Shown piece by piece: positions 1 through 8,334 of a stretch of 32,970 bases of DNA (the stretch's first letter is position 1; the number at the start of each line of letters is the position of its first letter). Under the pieces are notes generated by a model. It worked only from the letters and a program-made list of their open reading frames with translations. It searched no databases and had not been told where the DNA came from. The translations under genes were made by a program, and so were the position numbers. This DNA is from Gammaproteobacteria bacterium. GTDB lineage: Bacteria > Pseudomonadota > Gammaproteobacteria > PIVX01. The stretch spans positions 1 to 32,970 of the forward strand of contig PIVX01000019.1 in the NCBI GenBank assembly GCA_003353785.1, written 5' to 3'.

Positions 1-65
1 TTACCTAGTGGATATTCTTGCTCTGAAATACGAGCAAGCAGGGAACGCAGATGTACCTGTGCCAT
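1..65 (-). CDS. 5' end of an unknown protein, cut by the left edge
   Basis: An open frame starts with ATG at 65 and runs off the left edge without a stop; 21 codons are visible (MAQVHLRSLLARISEQEYPL, then G). A purine-rich AGAGAG lies about 7 bases upstream of the ATG and could be a ribosome binding site. Codons such as CTG, CGT and TCC are more GC-rich than in most of the window, which may mean different ancestry or high expression. I do not recognise the family. It lies 30 bases downstream of a small ORF with a stronger Shine-Dalgarno, so the two may be co-transcribed. Confidence 0.45.
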   Translation of the reverse strand, partial: MAQVHLRSLLARISEQEYPLG

Positions 66-95
66 TTTGAATCTCTCTGTTTAAAATTAAGTAAA

Positions 96-164
96 TTAAT
101 TCAACAAATTATTCAAATCGGCAAAGACTTTAAACGCGTATTTATGTAAAATTATCTTAGACAT
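96..164 (-). CDS. possible 22-residue small ORF or leader peptide
   Basis: The ATG at 164 is preceded by a strong AAGGAGAG Shine-Dalgarno at about 171-178, the best ribosome binding site in this part of the window. The reading frame gives MSKIILHKYAFKVFADLNNL plus LN and a stop. The frame extends further upstream to 326 without ATG support, so the shorter version is preferred. It lies just upstream of the left-edge gene and downstream of a set of hairpins, which would fit a leader peptide or a small protein. No family is recognised, and it could be a remnant of a longer gene. Confidence 0.3.
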   Translation of the reverse strand: MSKIILHKYAFKVFADLNNLLN

Positions 165-203
165 AATTAACTCTCCTTCAATATTTGAGTTAGTTGTGTT
201 TAG

Positions 204-291
204 TGGCTGGTGGGAATTGTAGTTCCTGCCAGTCACGCCTATAATGCGGAATAATACCGCTGATGCTAATATGAATTTAACTGATAGCATC
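204..291. other. cluster of three hairpin-forming inverted repeats
   Basis: Three inverted repeats follow each other. Bases 204-216 pair with 223-235 over 13 positions, with three G-U pairs when read as plus-strand RNA. GCGG 246-249 pairs with CCGC 257-260. GATGCTA 262-268 pairs perfectly with TAGCATC 285-291. The block is more GC-rich than its surroundings. On the minus strand it would be a structured leader for the ORFs at 164 and 65; on the plus strand the first stem is stronger. No known riboswitch class is recognised. Confidence 0.4.
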
Positions 292-326
292 GAAGTAATC
301 CTAAAATATAGTTTTGCTTTTAGCAA

Positions 327-608
327 GTAAAAGAAATGCTGTGGCTAGCGAATTGTCTTAAGGTGTAAAATTAGAACTTTATACCCTTTTTTCTTGTATT
401 GCTGGAGATTCTTTTTAACATCTGAATACAAAAATTCTTGCCACAAATTTGCTCCGTTTTCCTAACAGATTGTACCAACATTAGAATTAACAGACACAGT
501 CTTAAGAGATTTTACAACCCTGTCGGTTTGCAGTTGCATATAAACTAAAATATTAAATAGAGTCTACAATAAAAGGATGCTTGTCTTTATAAAAAAAATT
601 AGAGATTT
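327..608. other. intergenic, no gene seen
   Basis: AT-rich DNA without a supported ORF, RNA gene or terminator. A short plus-strand open stretch near 476-545 encodes LELTDTVLRDF, loosely like the start of HMG-CoA-lyase-type synthases, but it has stops on both sides and is too short to call. Confidence 0.4.
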
Positions 609-1115
609 TTGCCTACAAAATTAGGACTTATCCTTTCTATCGTATCTGTTTCAATATTATGGTATCAAATTTCGCAAACAAACGAGTTTAAGAAATTCGA
701 CAATTTCAAGTATTTCAATAAAGTTTATGATGATTGGTACAATGACATGCCTGAAAAGATTAGCAATAATGAAAAAACTCATTTTTGTAATTTAACAGGA
801 GATGGGAAAGCCTGGGTAAGAAGATATTTTAATTTATATGCACACGAATATTATTTCTCCGAAAAGGGTATGCTCCCAAAAGAGATGTGGCAAAATCTTA
901 TACATGGATGCGACGATGAAAAAAATTTGAATGCGGCATTTCGCAACATGAAAAAATATCCGGCATTATTAGAAGGATATTTCAGTTGGAGAGAGGAAGG
1001 CTCTTTCAGCTTTCCGCATGGGTTTGCAGATATGCTGAAAAGTGAATTGCAAAGATGCAAAGTAAGATATAACACCTCACAAACTAACAAATGTCGGGGA
1101 TGCGAGAGAGACTAA
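609..1115 (+). CDS. small membrane-anchored hypothetical protein, DUF4760-like
   Basis: A 168-residue protein from a TTG start. Residues about 4-20 form one hydrophobic segment, which reads as an N-terminal membrane anchor or uncleaved signal. The rest is soluble, mixed-charge and rich in aromatic residues, with a central segment around RRYFNLYAHEYYFSEKGMLP followed by a predicted helix. This helix-rich layout of TM plus RRYxNxxE/H-type core resembles DUF4760-like proteins, but the match is by eye and weak. No catalytic motif is visible. The Shine-Dalgarno is poor (AGAG at about 601-605) and there is no in-frame ATG nearby, so the start is uncertain. The gene stands alone on the plus strand and is followed by copy A of the ~100-bp repeat. 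Confidence 0.6.
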   Translation: MPTKLGLILSIVSVSILWYQISQTNEFKKFDNFKYFNKVYDDWYNDMPEKISNNEKTHFCNLTGDGKAWVRRYFNLYAHEYYFSEKGMLPKEMWQNLIHGCDDEKNLNAAFRNMKKYPALLEGYFSWREEGSFSFPHGFADMLKSELQRCKVRYNTSQTNKCRGCERD

Positions 1116-1116
1116 A

Positions 1117-1236
1117 AGGGGAGATAACGTATTCAAGCAAAAGCTCTAAACCAAAAAAAACACGCATAAACGATAACCACCATCCATGTACTCATATTAA
1201 CCACTTTTTCAATATCCAACATGAAGAACTCAAAAA
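1117..1236. repeat. copy A of a ~100-bp dispersed repeat
   Basis: The segment 1144-1236 is nearly identical to 2532-2619, in the same orientation; the best shared core includes TAAACGATAACCACCATCCA. Weaker similarity starts at GGGGAGA in both copies. It sits directly after the stop codon of the 168-residue gene. No ORF is conserved between the copies, so it looks like a non-coding repeat, perhaps a small non-autonomous element. Confidence 0.8.
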
Positions 1237-1329
1237 TTTGTGTGAATTTTATGTTTCTCGGTAAAAAAATATTAGATATGTGCAAAAAATAATGTATGGT
1301 GTAAGATTTTAAACTTGAGGATAAATATA

Positions 1330-2415
1330 ATGAAGCTAATTTGCAGTATTTTGATGATTTTCATGTTTGTCAGCACGTCTTTTGTTTCTGCTGGAGAAAT
1401 AAAAGTAATGGCAGAAAATAATAGTGACTTATATTTGTCCATTGGGGTGGGCTCCCGTGAAGGTGCGCTGCGTCTTGGACCAAATTCAATAAAGGGACAT
1501 TCACTAAAGGAACGTTCTATATGGCGAGATGGGGAGATAAAGATAAAGCCCCGTAATTGGACAGATGCCCCTTGGAAAATCAGTATCTCATATTCATCTA
1601 CAGGAGATGACTTTAATTACCGCGCTCCAATCGAAACCTTTTATGTTGATGTGAATTATAAGGAGCAAGATAGTTTTGAACTGTATGTTGAAATTAAAAA
1701 GAATGGAGAATATTGTATAGTGAACGAAGAAGGAGATATCTTAATTGAAAGCTCAATAAAAATTCCATCTGAAAAAATAAAAGAATCTTTAAATAACCGA
1801 CAAGAGATATATGCAGTTAAAAAAATGGTTGATTCCTCTGGTTTAAATAAAAATATGCCAAATGTGGTTTTATTGCTTATGAAAAAATTTGCAAATAATG
1901 AACAAGGCATAGAATATAACAAACTCAAAAAAGGGACTGTGAAATTTCACTGCAACGAAGAATTTCCTCTTAGAGTTAAAGGGCATATTGAATTTCACAG
2001 ATATAACAAAGCTATGAAAAAATACGTTCTTACTTGTGAAAACCAAGAGTTTAATATTGTTATAAACCAAAATTTTAATTATGATAAAAACAAAGGAGAA
2101 ACACATGCGGTATTTTTTAATGCAAAGAAATCCATAAAATCTGAAAGTGGATTTAGACATTATAAACAAGTAATAATAATAGAAGAGATTTATTTCACAA
2201 GGTCCAGTATCACATATCATAAGGGTGGAGTTCCTAAAGATGTATACAAAAGGGTGGAAAAGACTAGAGATCAGAAAGCTGTATTAGATAAAGAGTTTAC
2301 CAATTACGCTTTTGAAGTAAAAGACCAAATCTCTGAGGTTCAATTAGACTTTTCTTTTCCATGTTTTGATGACGACGATGATGAACAGTACAAGGTACTT
2401 ATCGAACAAAAATAA
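1330..2415 (+). CDS. secreted hypothetical protein
   Basis: A 361-residue protein. A longer frame opens at TTG 1315, but GAGG at 1317-1320 is well placed as Shine-Dalgarno for the ATG at 1330, and that start gives a classic signal peptide (MKLICSILMIFMFVSTSFVSA). The mature part is rich in beta-strand-like segments and lysine, with a central IPSEKIKESLNNRQ helical stretch and an acidic DDDDDE run close to the C-terminus. I recognise no domain or catalytic motif. The export signal and lack of conserved features suggest a lineage-specific periplasmic or secreted protein. It is a single-gene unit between two copies of a ~100-bp repeat and is followed by strong hairpins. Confidence 0.7.
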   Translation: MKLICSILMIFMFVSTSFVSAGEIKVMAENNSDLYLSIGVGSREGALRLGPNSIKGHSLKERSIWRDGEIKIKPRNWTDAPWKISISYSSTGDDFNYRAPIETFYVDVNYKEQDSFELYVEIKKNGEYCIVNEEGDILIESSIKIPSEKIKESLNNRQEIYAVKKMVDSSGLNKNMPNVVLLLMKKFANNEQGIEYNKLKKGTVKFHCNEEFPLRVKGHIEFHRYNKAMKKYVLTCENQEFNIVINQNFNYDKNKGETHAVFFNAKKSIKSESGFRHYKQVIIIEEIYFTRSSITYHKGGVPKDVYKRVEKTRDQKAVLDKEFTNYAFEVKDQISEVQLDFSFPCFDDDDDEQYKVLIEQK

Positions 2416-2464
2416 TGGGTCTCTTGGAATTACCGTGGTTACTTAACTTCTGATTATGTCCTTA

Positions 2465-2510
2465 GCTCCTGAGGGAGCATCCCCTAGAAAATTAAGAAAT
2501 TTTCTAGGGG
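2465..2510 (+). terminator. two tandem hairpins, the second a perfect 13-bp stem
   Basis: GCTCC 2465-2469 pairs with GGAGC 2474-2478 over a 4-base loop. CCCCTAGAAAATT 2481-2493 pairs perfectly with 2498-2510 over a 4-base loop. No U-tract follows, so this is not a textbook intrinsic terminator, but such a stem 65 bases after the stop at 2415 probably ends or stabilises the mRNA. A REP-like repeat or element terminus is the alternative. Confidence 0.55.
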
Positions 2511-2619
2511 AGAGACCTAGCCAAATAAAAACTCTAAACCAAAAAAACAACCCTAAACGATAACCACCATCCATGTACTCATATTAACCACTTCAACAGC
2601 CAACAGAAGAACTCAAAAA
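2508..2619. repeat. copy B of the ~100-bp dispersed repeat
   Basis: Direct-orientation copy of 1117-1236; the well-matched part is 2532-2619. It begins at the right arm of the 13-bp hairpin. The two copies bracket the secreted hypothetical gene at about 1.4 kb spacing. Confidence 0.8.
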
Positions 2620-2904
2620 CCTGCCAAATTCTCCATCAATAGCGCTGGGTAAATATTAGCCAATTCTATTCCGTAAGAATATATGCGCACTTAACTGTTG
2701 TACTAACAGTTCTTGCGTTCTCCCATTTGGACATTGATTAGATAGATTAAGCCACATAATCTAGCATAGAGCGCAACCATTGCGTTTTGTACTAGTCTTA
2801 TAGCCAGGAAACCTTTTCCCTGAGGGTGAACCAGGACATTTTAAATTCAGACTAAGAAACATCAAATATGTATTTTGAAATTCCTAAATATTAAAAATTA
2901 GTTC
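2620..2904. other. intergenic with a decayed coding-like stretch on the minus strand
   Basis: The minus strand from about 2855 down to 2660 stays open in one frame apart from a single TAG, reading LNLKCPGSPSGKRFPGYKTS and later NQCPNGRTQELLVQQLSAHI. It contains two CP motifs and no start. It looks like the remnant of a gene I cannot identify. A dyad AACTGTT/AACAGTT lies at 2693-2711. Confidence 0.3.
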
Positions 2905-4218
2905 CTACTTATTGATAGATTTACAATTAGTTTCTCTAATCAATAAAACTATTAATAAAGATAAAATTAATCCGAGTGGTAACATCGACATAGCAAACAA
3001 GAAATTTTCTTTAGTATACAATGGCACTGAACCAGACATACTGCCATTCCAAGCCATATCCAGCAAAGTTCCAGATAAATATTGCATGCCTCCGCCAAGC
3101 CCCATAATCATGACTGCCGCAAATCCCATTGCGGTTGAAGAAATAGATTGCGGATTACTTTCATTAATAGCCGGATAACTAAGAACTTGTGTACTAGTAA
3201 AAAATCCTAATAGAAAAAATAAAATCATTAACGTATTAAATGACCAATACTCTCCATACATAATGACAAATAATAAAACTATTGAAAATAGACATCCTAC
3301 CACCATTGGAAGACGTCTTTTTTCTAAAATGTCAGAAAATTTACCACAGATAGGAGCCCCAAAAATTGTGCCTAAAAATATCATACTGCTGACAAGAGTA
3401 GCATCTGTTTTGCTTAAACCAAATACAGTTGTTAGATATAAAACTGCTAATAATCCTCCCATAACCATAATAGGTAAATTCATTAAACCAGTATATAGCC
3501 CAAGTAACCAATTTTGTGAATTAGCCACTGTTTTGGTTAAGCTCTGCCAAAAACCCATCTGAGATAAATTTTCCCTATATTTTTTATGTTCTGCCGATGT
3601 CTCAATCGGATTATCTTGAATAACTGAATAAACTAAAACTAGTACTAATATCCCTAAACCAACATTTACTAGCATTGCATTCCTCCATCCTAAATAGTCA
3701 GACAACAAAGACAGAGGTGTTTGGGCTACAAGCCCTCCGCACATGGCAGTAGTAACAATCAAGCCAATTACAAAAGCTTGGCGGTTTGGTGAAAACCATC
3801 TCGTAGCAAAAGATACACAGCATAAAAAACAAAAAGCATGAGCAATACCAGCTATGAATCTAAATAAACAAGCCATTTTAAAAGAACTAGTTAGTGCCAA
3901 ACCCAAAGCCCCTATTATGGATAATGAAAGCATCACAAGTGTTATTTTTCTAGTAGAAACTCTATCAATAATAATTCCTGCAGGAAATAGAAAAAGCACA
4001 TCAGATAATAAAAAAGATGAAGCTAAAATCCCAAGCCCTTTAGCTTCTATACCAAAATCCATGATCAATACTTCACTTAAAGAATTACACATCATCATTT
4101 GCATAAAGTCATAAAAGAAAAATAATGATGAAGATAAACAAACCAGCCATGCTTTGAATGAATTTAACTCTAATCTTGCTAAAGTAAATTTATTAGATAT
4201 AGCAGCAGTATTTTCCAT
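2905..4218 (-). CDS. MFS transporter
   Basis: A 437-residue major facilitator superfamily protein (MFS_1) with about 12 hydrophobic segments and a central charged loop near residues 205-225. The loop between TM2 and TM3 carries the MFS-type signature (DRVSTRKIT, about residues 85-93). The N-terminal segment FFYDFMQMMMCNSL resembles the Legionella/Coxiella/Francisella group of MFS proteins, which includes Pht-type amino acid transporters; the actual substrate cannot be read from the sequence. The ATG at 4218 has a GGGAG Shine-Dalgarno about 8 bases upstream. It lies 91 bases downstream of tdk on the same strand and may be transcribed with it. Confidence 0.88.
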   Translation of the reverse strand: MENTAAISNKFTLARLELNSFKAWLVCLSSSLFFFYDFMQMMMCNSLSEVLIMDFGIEAKGLGILASSFLLSDVLFLFPAGIIIDRVSTRKITLVMLSLSIIGALGLALTSSFKMACLFRFIAGIAHAFCFLCCVSFATRWFSPNRQAFVIGLIVTTAMCGGLVAQTPLSLLSDYLGWRNAMLVNVGLGILVLVLVYSVIQDNPIETSAEHKKYRENLSQMGFWQSLTKTVANSQNWLLGLYTGLMNLPIMVMGGLLAVLYLTTVFGLSKTDATLVSSMIFLGTIFGAPICGKFSDILEKRRLPMVVGCLFSIVLLFVIMYGEYWSFNTLMILFFLLGFFTSTQVLSYPAINESNPQSISSTAMGFAAVMIMGLGGGMQYLSGTLLDMAWNGSMSGSVPLYTKENFLFAMSMLPLGLILSLLIVLLIRETNCKSINK

Positions 4219-4309
4219 AATATTCTCCCAATGATGTTCGCTTAGAAAAAGTATTTTAGCAAAATCCCAATATTTATGAAATTTAATTTATCACATATTT
4301 ATATAAAGA

Positions 4310-4909
4310 TTATAAATTTTGCTGTCCTGAGTCACCTTGTTTAAAATGCAAACGACATGTAGAGACATATGACTCATTACCACCAATATGAACCTGTGAA
4401 CCAAAGTCAATTTTTTTACCATCTTGATCTATACGCATATTCATAATCGCTTTACGACCACAATGGCAAATTGTTTTAATTTCAGTGATTTCTTCTGCCC
4501 AAGACAATAAATATAGGGCACCTTCAAAAGGTTCTCCCATATAATCTGTACGTAAACCATATGCTATTACTGGAATATTAAGTTTATCTGTAATATTAGT
4601 TAACTGTTTGACTTGTTCCTTAGTTAGAAATTGAGCCTCATCAACTAACACACAATCAATTTTTACTGAACTAGCATTTAGTTGTTGCTCAACAGCCAGA
4701 AATAAATCCTGATTTTTATCAAATCTTTCAGCGTTAGCTTTTAAGCCAATTCTAGAATGGATCTCACCTTCTTTATATCTATTATCAATAGAAGGAGTGT
4801 ATAACAAAGTACACATGCCACGCTCTTTATAATTATAGCTTGATTGCAACAGAACCGTACTCTTCCCAGCGTTCATTGCAGAATAATAAAAATATAATTT
4901 TGCCACCAT
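4310..4909 (-). CDS. tdk: thymidine kinase
   Basis: A 199-residue type II thymidine kinase, phosphorylating thymidine to dTMP with ATP in the salvage pathway. The P-loop SAMNAGKST is at about residues 10-18 and DEAQF, the Walker B and catalytic region, at about 90. The zinc-ribbon is intact (CHCGRKAIMNMRI in the middle, CRLHF at the end), and the lasso region carries GGNESYVS. Length and the CHCGRKA form match the E. coli enzyme closely. AAGGAG lies only 2 bases before the ATG at 4909, so the GTG one codon later may be the true start. Salvage of thymidine would suit a bacterium living on host nucleosides. Confidence 0.95.
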   Translation of the reverse strand: MVAKLYFYYSAMNAGKSTVLLQSSYNYKERGMCTLLYTPSIDNRYKEGEIHSRIGLKANAERFDKNQDLFLAVEQQLNASSVKIDCVLVDEAQFLTKEQVKQLTNITDKLNIPVIAYGLRTDYMGEPFEGALYLLSWAEEITEIKTICHCGRKAIMNMRIDQDGKKIDFGSQVHIGGNESYVSTCRLHFKQGDSGQQNL

Positions 4910-5340
4910 ATCTCCTTAATAACACATACTTCAGTTCTAACTTAATATCAATTTTAACAGCTCTTTACTTCATTCTCCATCTATAGCTGTTTGGAACATG
5001 GAAGAGATGCGGTTAGCAATAGTCTTAGTAAGCCTATGGATGTTATAAAGGATTTGATAATATGTAGGATATATAGAAGCTATACATGCTGGAGTTAGCG
5101 ATAATTGTCAGCCAATGCAGATATATTACTTGTCAGATGCAAACGTGCAAAAATCTACAGTGTTGATTTCAAATCAAGGTTCTTCGGGCACGATCGTTTA
5201 ATATTACAGAAGTTAACGGCACAATCAGTAAATAACCTATTGTTTCTTATCTAAATTAGCACAAATTTAATTGATAAAACTAATGGCATTGTTCTTGCAG
5301 CATTCTTTATGTTGGAAAGGTAAACAACTAGGTAATAGTA
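4910..5340. other. intergenic; possible gene remnant at 5061-5201
   Basis: No intact gene is seen. On the plus strand 5061-5201 is open for 46 codons (YVGYIEAIHAGVSDNCQPMQ and onward to a TAA) without a start codon, composed like a real protein and possibly a relic. TTGATTT 5163-5169 and AAATCAA 5171-5177 form a 7-bp dyad inside it. Confidence 0.3.
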
Positions 5341-6291
5341 ATGAATATATACAGAGTAAGTATCGTTACAAGTAACGCAAATATTTACAATTATATTATA
5401 GGTTCTTTAATTAGTACTATACTCCTAGCTGTATCTTGCGTTCAAGCATTAACTTTTAATTTACCAAATAACTCAACAAATATCGTTGGTGAGGTTTATA
5501 CCGTTTTTCTTGAGCCAGGACAATCTTTGAGAGAATTAGCGAGAAAACACAACATGGGGTACGAAGAAATAATAAGAGCCAATCAGCACATCAATCCATG
5601 GAAACCTAAAGCTTGGAGTAAAATAATTATTCCAAGCTCTTTTATTTTACCAGATACAGCAAGAAAAGGGATCATTATTAATCTTCCAGAAATGCGTTTA
5701 TATTACTATCCTACAAATAGCGATGTAGTCATGACTTTCCCAATAGGTGTGGGTCGACAAGGATGGCAAACACCTACAGCAAAAGCCAGAATAATAGAAA
5801 AGAAAGTTGATCCAAAATGGTACGTCCCAGAATCTATTAAAGAACACATGGCTAGTAAAGGAGTATTTTTACCAGATATAGTAGAAGCCGGACCAAATAA
5901 CCCTCTTGGGGAATTTGCAATGAAATTAAGTCTGCCAGGATACTTGATCCATGGTACTAATAAACCATATTCTGTCGGGAAAAGAAGTAGTTCTGGTTGT
6001 ATAAGAATGTACCCCGAAGATATTGACCAGCTATTTCATATGGCTGAGGAAAAAGATCCTGTACGTATTATAAATCAACCGTATAAAGCAAGTTGGTATA
6101 GAAAAGATCTATACCTAGAATCACATATGCCTTTTGGAGATCAATTACCAGAGAATCCTAAATTTGATTCCATACATCAAGTTATTAGCAATGCTAATAA
6201 GCAAAAAAACATATTGGTAGATTGGGATTCTGCATATACGATTAATGATAGATTTACTGGATATCCACAATTAATTACACGGGGGTACTAA
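5341..6291 (+). CDS. L,D-transpeptidase with LysM domain (ErfK/YbiS type)
   Basis: A 316-residue periplasmic cell-wall enzyme. A hydrophobic export segment spans residues 19-36. A LysM peptidoglycan-binding domain follows at about 53-97 (VYTVFLEPGQSLRELARKHN). The YkuD catalytic domain covers about 110-225, with His204 in IHGTNKP and the catalytic cysteine Cys220 in SSSGCIRM. The family makes 3-3 cross-links in peptidoglycan or attaches proteins to it; which of these applies cannot be told here. A long C-terminal tail (about 240-316) is typical of ErfK/YbiS proteins. It is followed after 3 bases by a second transpeptidase-type gene, so the two form an operon. Confidence 0.93.
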   Translation: MNIYRVSIVTSNANIYNYIIGSLISTILLAVSCVQALTFNLPNNSTNIVGEVYTVFLEPGQSLRELARKHNMGYEEIIRANQHINPWKPKAWSKIIIPSSFILPDTARKGIIINLPEMRLYYYPTNSDVVMTFPIGVGRQGWQTPTAKARIIEKKVDPKWYVPESIKEHMASKGVFLPDIVEAGPNNPLGEFAMKLSLPGYLIHGTNKPYSVGKRSSSGCIRMYPEDIDQLFHMAEEKDPVRIINQPYKASWYRKDLYLESHMPFGDQLPENPKFDSIHQVISNANKQKNILVDWDSAYTINDRFTGYPQLITRGY

Positions 6292-6294
6292 CCA

Positions 6295-6972
6295 ATGAAA
6301 ACACATATATTTACCATAAAGAATTTCCATTTCTGGATATTTGCCATCCTTTTACCGCTTGGCAGTTTTGCGTCATATGATGTAACTGAATATAAAAACA
6401 TTTTAAAGCAAGCACCGGGCCTTTCTCCAAAGGTATTAGAGCTAGCTTTAACGGCTAATGAATGTATAAAGAAAAAGGGGCTTAATAAAAAGAATAAACT
6501 GACAATTCTAGATTATTCTTTACCATCAACTAAGAAAAGATTTTGGGTGCTAGATTTAGACAAAGACAAAGTGATCTATTCTATTTGTGCTTCACACGGC
6601 AGAAATTCTGGTAATAATTTTACTTTCACATTTTCTAATAAGCCACAAAGCTTGCAATCAAGTATCGGTGTGTTCGTTACTGGAGATACTTACTTTGGTA
6701 AACATGGACTATCCCTAGAATTATTTGGCCAAGAAGAGGGTTTTAATTCAAATGCTCATCAAAGAAGAGTTGTCGTACATGCTGCTAATTATGTTACTGA
6801 GTCTTTCGCTAGAGAACATGGTCGTATTGGTAGAAGTTGGGGATGCCCAGCTCTTAATCCTAAGTTCGCTACACCTGTAATTAAAGAAATTAAAAATGGA
6901 ACAGTGATGTTTTCTTATTACCCTAATGAGAAATGGTTAAAAGAATCTAAATACTTAAATTGTAAAAATTAA
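6295..6972 (+). CDS. murein L,D-transpeptidase catalytic domain protein (YkuD_2)
   Basis: A 225-residue exported protein with a signal peptide ending near residue 26. The YkuD_2 signature is clear: an ASHGRNSGNNFTFTFSN segment, VVVHAANYVTE with His162, and GRIGRSWGCPALNP with the catalytic Cys184. The family is thought to act on peptidoglycan like classical L,D-transpeptidases. GGGGGT just before the upstream stop may serve as Shine-Dalgarno for ATG 6295. Only 3 bases separate it from the LysM transpeptidase, so the two wall enzymes are probably translated from one mRNA. It converges on the phosphate transporter with a 2-base gap. Confidence 0.9.
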   Translation: MKTHIFTIKNFHFWIFAILLPLGSFASYDVTEYKNILKQAPGLSPKVLELALTANECIKKKGLNKKNKLTILDYSLPSTKKRFWVLDLDKDKVIYSICASHGRNSGNNFTFTFSNKPQSLQSSIGVFVTGDTYFGKHGLSLELFGQEEGFNSNAHQRRVVVHAANYVTESFAREHGRIGRSWGCPALNPKFATPVIKEIKNGTVMFSYYPNEKWLKESKYLNCKN

Positions 6973-6974
6973 TA

Positions 6975-8228
6975 TTAGCCAAGATAAACCATAGAATAAG
7001 AAATTATGTAATATAGAATTATTGATATGATGGCTCCTGCTGGAAGAGTGATCAACCATGATAAAAAGATATTACGAATAACTCTTAAATTAATGGCTCC
7101 TATTCCTCCAGCTAGGCCAACACCTAAGATAGCCCCTACTAAAGTTTGAGTAGTAGAAACAGGCAAGCCTATAGCTGAGGCTACAATAACTGTAGATGCA
7201 GCAGAAATTTCAGCTGAGAAGCCACGACTTGGTGTCAACACCGTTATGCTCTCGCCAATAGTGGCAATAATCTTATATCCGTAACTTACTAAACCAACTA
7301 TTATTCCAAAAGCACCAACTAATAATATCCAAAAAGGCATAGTATGATAAGAAGGAGTATTATTAACCATATCAACTACTACTGCTAATGGGCCTATTGC
7401 GTTAGCAACATCATTAGCACCATGCGCAAAAGCCATAGAACAAGCTGTTAATACCATTAACATGCCAAAATATTTTTCGACTTGACGATAATCGTATGAT
7501 ATCTGATCTTCTGAAGGAATTTCTATTTTCTTCAACATAAATGAAGACACAAATGCTATCATCGCAGACAAAAATATAGTTAAAATTACCTCATATAAAA
7601 CTATTAAATCCATTCCCAAATGATTCAAACCCTTACTAAGAGTCGAATAAATTGTGATCATTGCTGCAGTACCAACATAAAACGGTAAGAATTTTTTAGC
7701 GTACTTTAGAGGATTCCTCCTATTTAGAATAGTTAATTGGATCGTATAAAACACGATATAAGCAATGATCCCAGCTATTAACGGTGTTATCACCCAACTA
7801 ATAACTATATCAATAATTTTACCCCAAGAAACAGCATCTAGGCCTAAAGTAAAACTACCAAACCCTATTATCGCTCCAATCAATGTATGGGTTGTTGATA
7901 CCGGCCAACCTTTATATGAAGCAATTAATAGCCAAATGCCGGCACTTAAAGAAGAAGCTAGCATTCCGTGAATTAAGATCTCTTGATTGCCCTCTATAAA
8001 TACAGGATCTATTATCTGGCTTCTAATGGTACTTGTGACTTCACCACCGGCAAGCATAGCCCCTAACCCCTCAAAGATTGATGCGATGATGATCGCCTGC
8101 CGAATACTAAGAGCTTTTGCTCCAACTGAAGTTCCAATAGCATTGGCAACATCGTTAGCACCAACACCACATGCCATTATAAAACCAATGACACCTGCAC
8201 AAATAAGATAATATGTACCAAACTCCAT
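6975..8228 (-). CDS. pit: inorganic phosphate transporter, PiT family
   Basis: A 417-residue inner-membrane protein with two homologous PHO4 halves. Each half has the GANDVANAIG signature (near residues 23 and 270) and a PVSTTxTLxGAI motif (PVSTTHTLIGAI near 109, PVSTTQTLVGAI near 354). About 10 hydrophobic segments are visible with a longer hydrophilic central loop around 230-250. The family takes up phosphate, often as a metal-phosphate complex, with protons or sodium. No PhoU-like partner gene is next to it. The stop lies 2 bases from the convergent transpeptidase gene, with no terminator between them. Confidence 0.93.
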   Translation of the reverse strand: MEFGTYYLICAGVIGFIMACGVGANDVANAIGTSVGAKALSIRQAIIIASIFEGLGAMLAGGEVTSTIRSQIIDPVFIEGNQEILIHGMLASSLSAGIWLLIASYKGWPVSTTHTLIGAIIGFGSFTLGLDAVSWGKIIDIVISWVITPLIAGIIAYIVFYTIQLTILNRRNPLKYAKKFLPFYVGTAAMITIYSTLSKGLNHLGMDLIVLYEVILTIFLSAMIAFVSSFMLKKIEIPSEDQISYDYRQVEKYFGMLMVLTACSMAFAHGANDVANAIGPLAVVVDMVNNTPSYHTMPFWILLVGAFGIIVGLVSYGYKIIATIGESITVLTPSRGFSAEISAASTVIVASAIGLPVSTTQTLVGAILGVGLAGGIGAINLRVIRNIFLSWLITLPAGAIISIILYYIISYSMVYLG

Positions 8229-8334
8229 AAGAACAAGGAATTTATTAATGATTTATAAGATATCTTACTACAATAATTACTATACTGCCAATACCTTTAA
8301 TAGTTTTTTACGCTGTCTTCATCCTACTCAGTAA

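Noticed and set aside
476..545. Plus-strand stretch encoding LELTDTVLRDF, similar to the start of citramalate/isopropylmalate synthases
   Set aside because: Only 22 codons between stops, no start codon and no continuation; probably chance.
2905..4114. Several open frames on the plus strand opposite the MFS gene
   Set aside because: They are antisense shadows of a clear membrane transporter and encode no recognisable protein.
5163..5200. Sequence with GGTTCTTCGGGCAC next to a 7-bp dyad, checked as tRNA
   Set aside because: No cloverleaf can be drawn around it.
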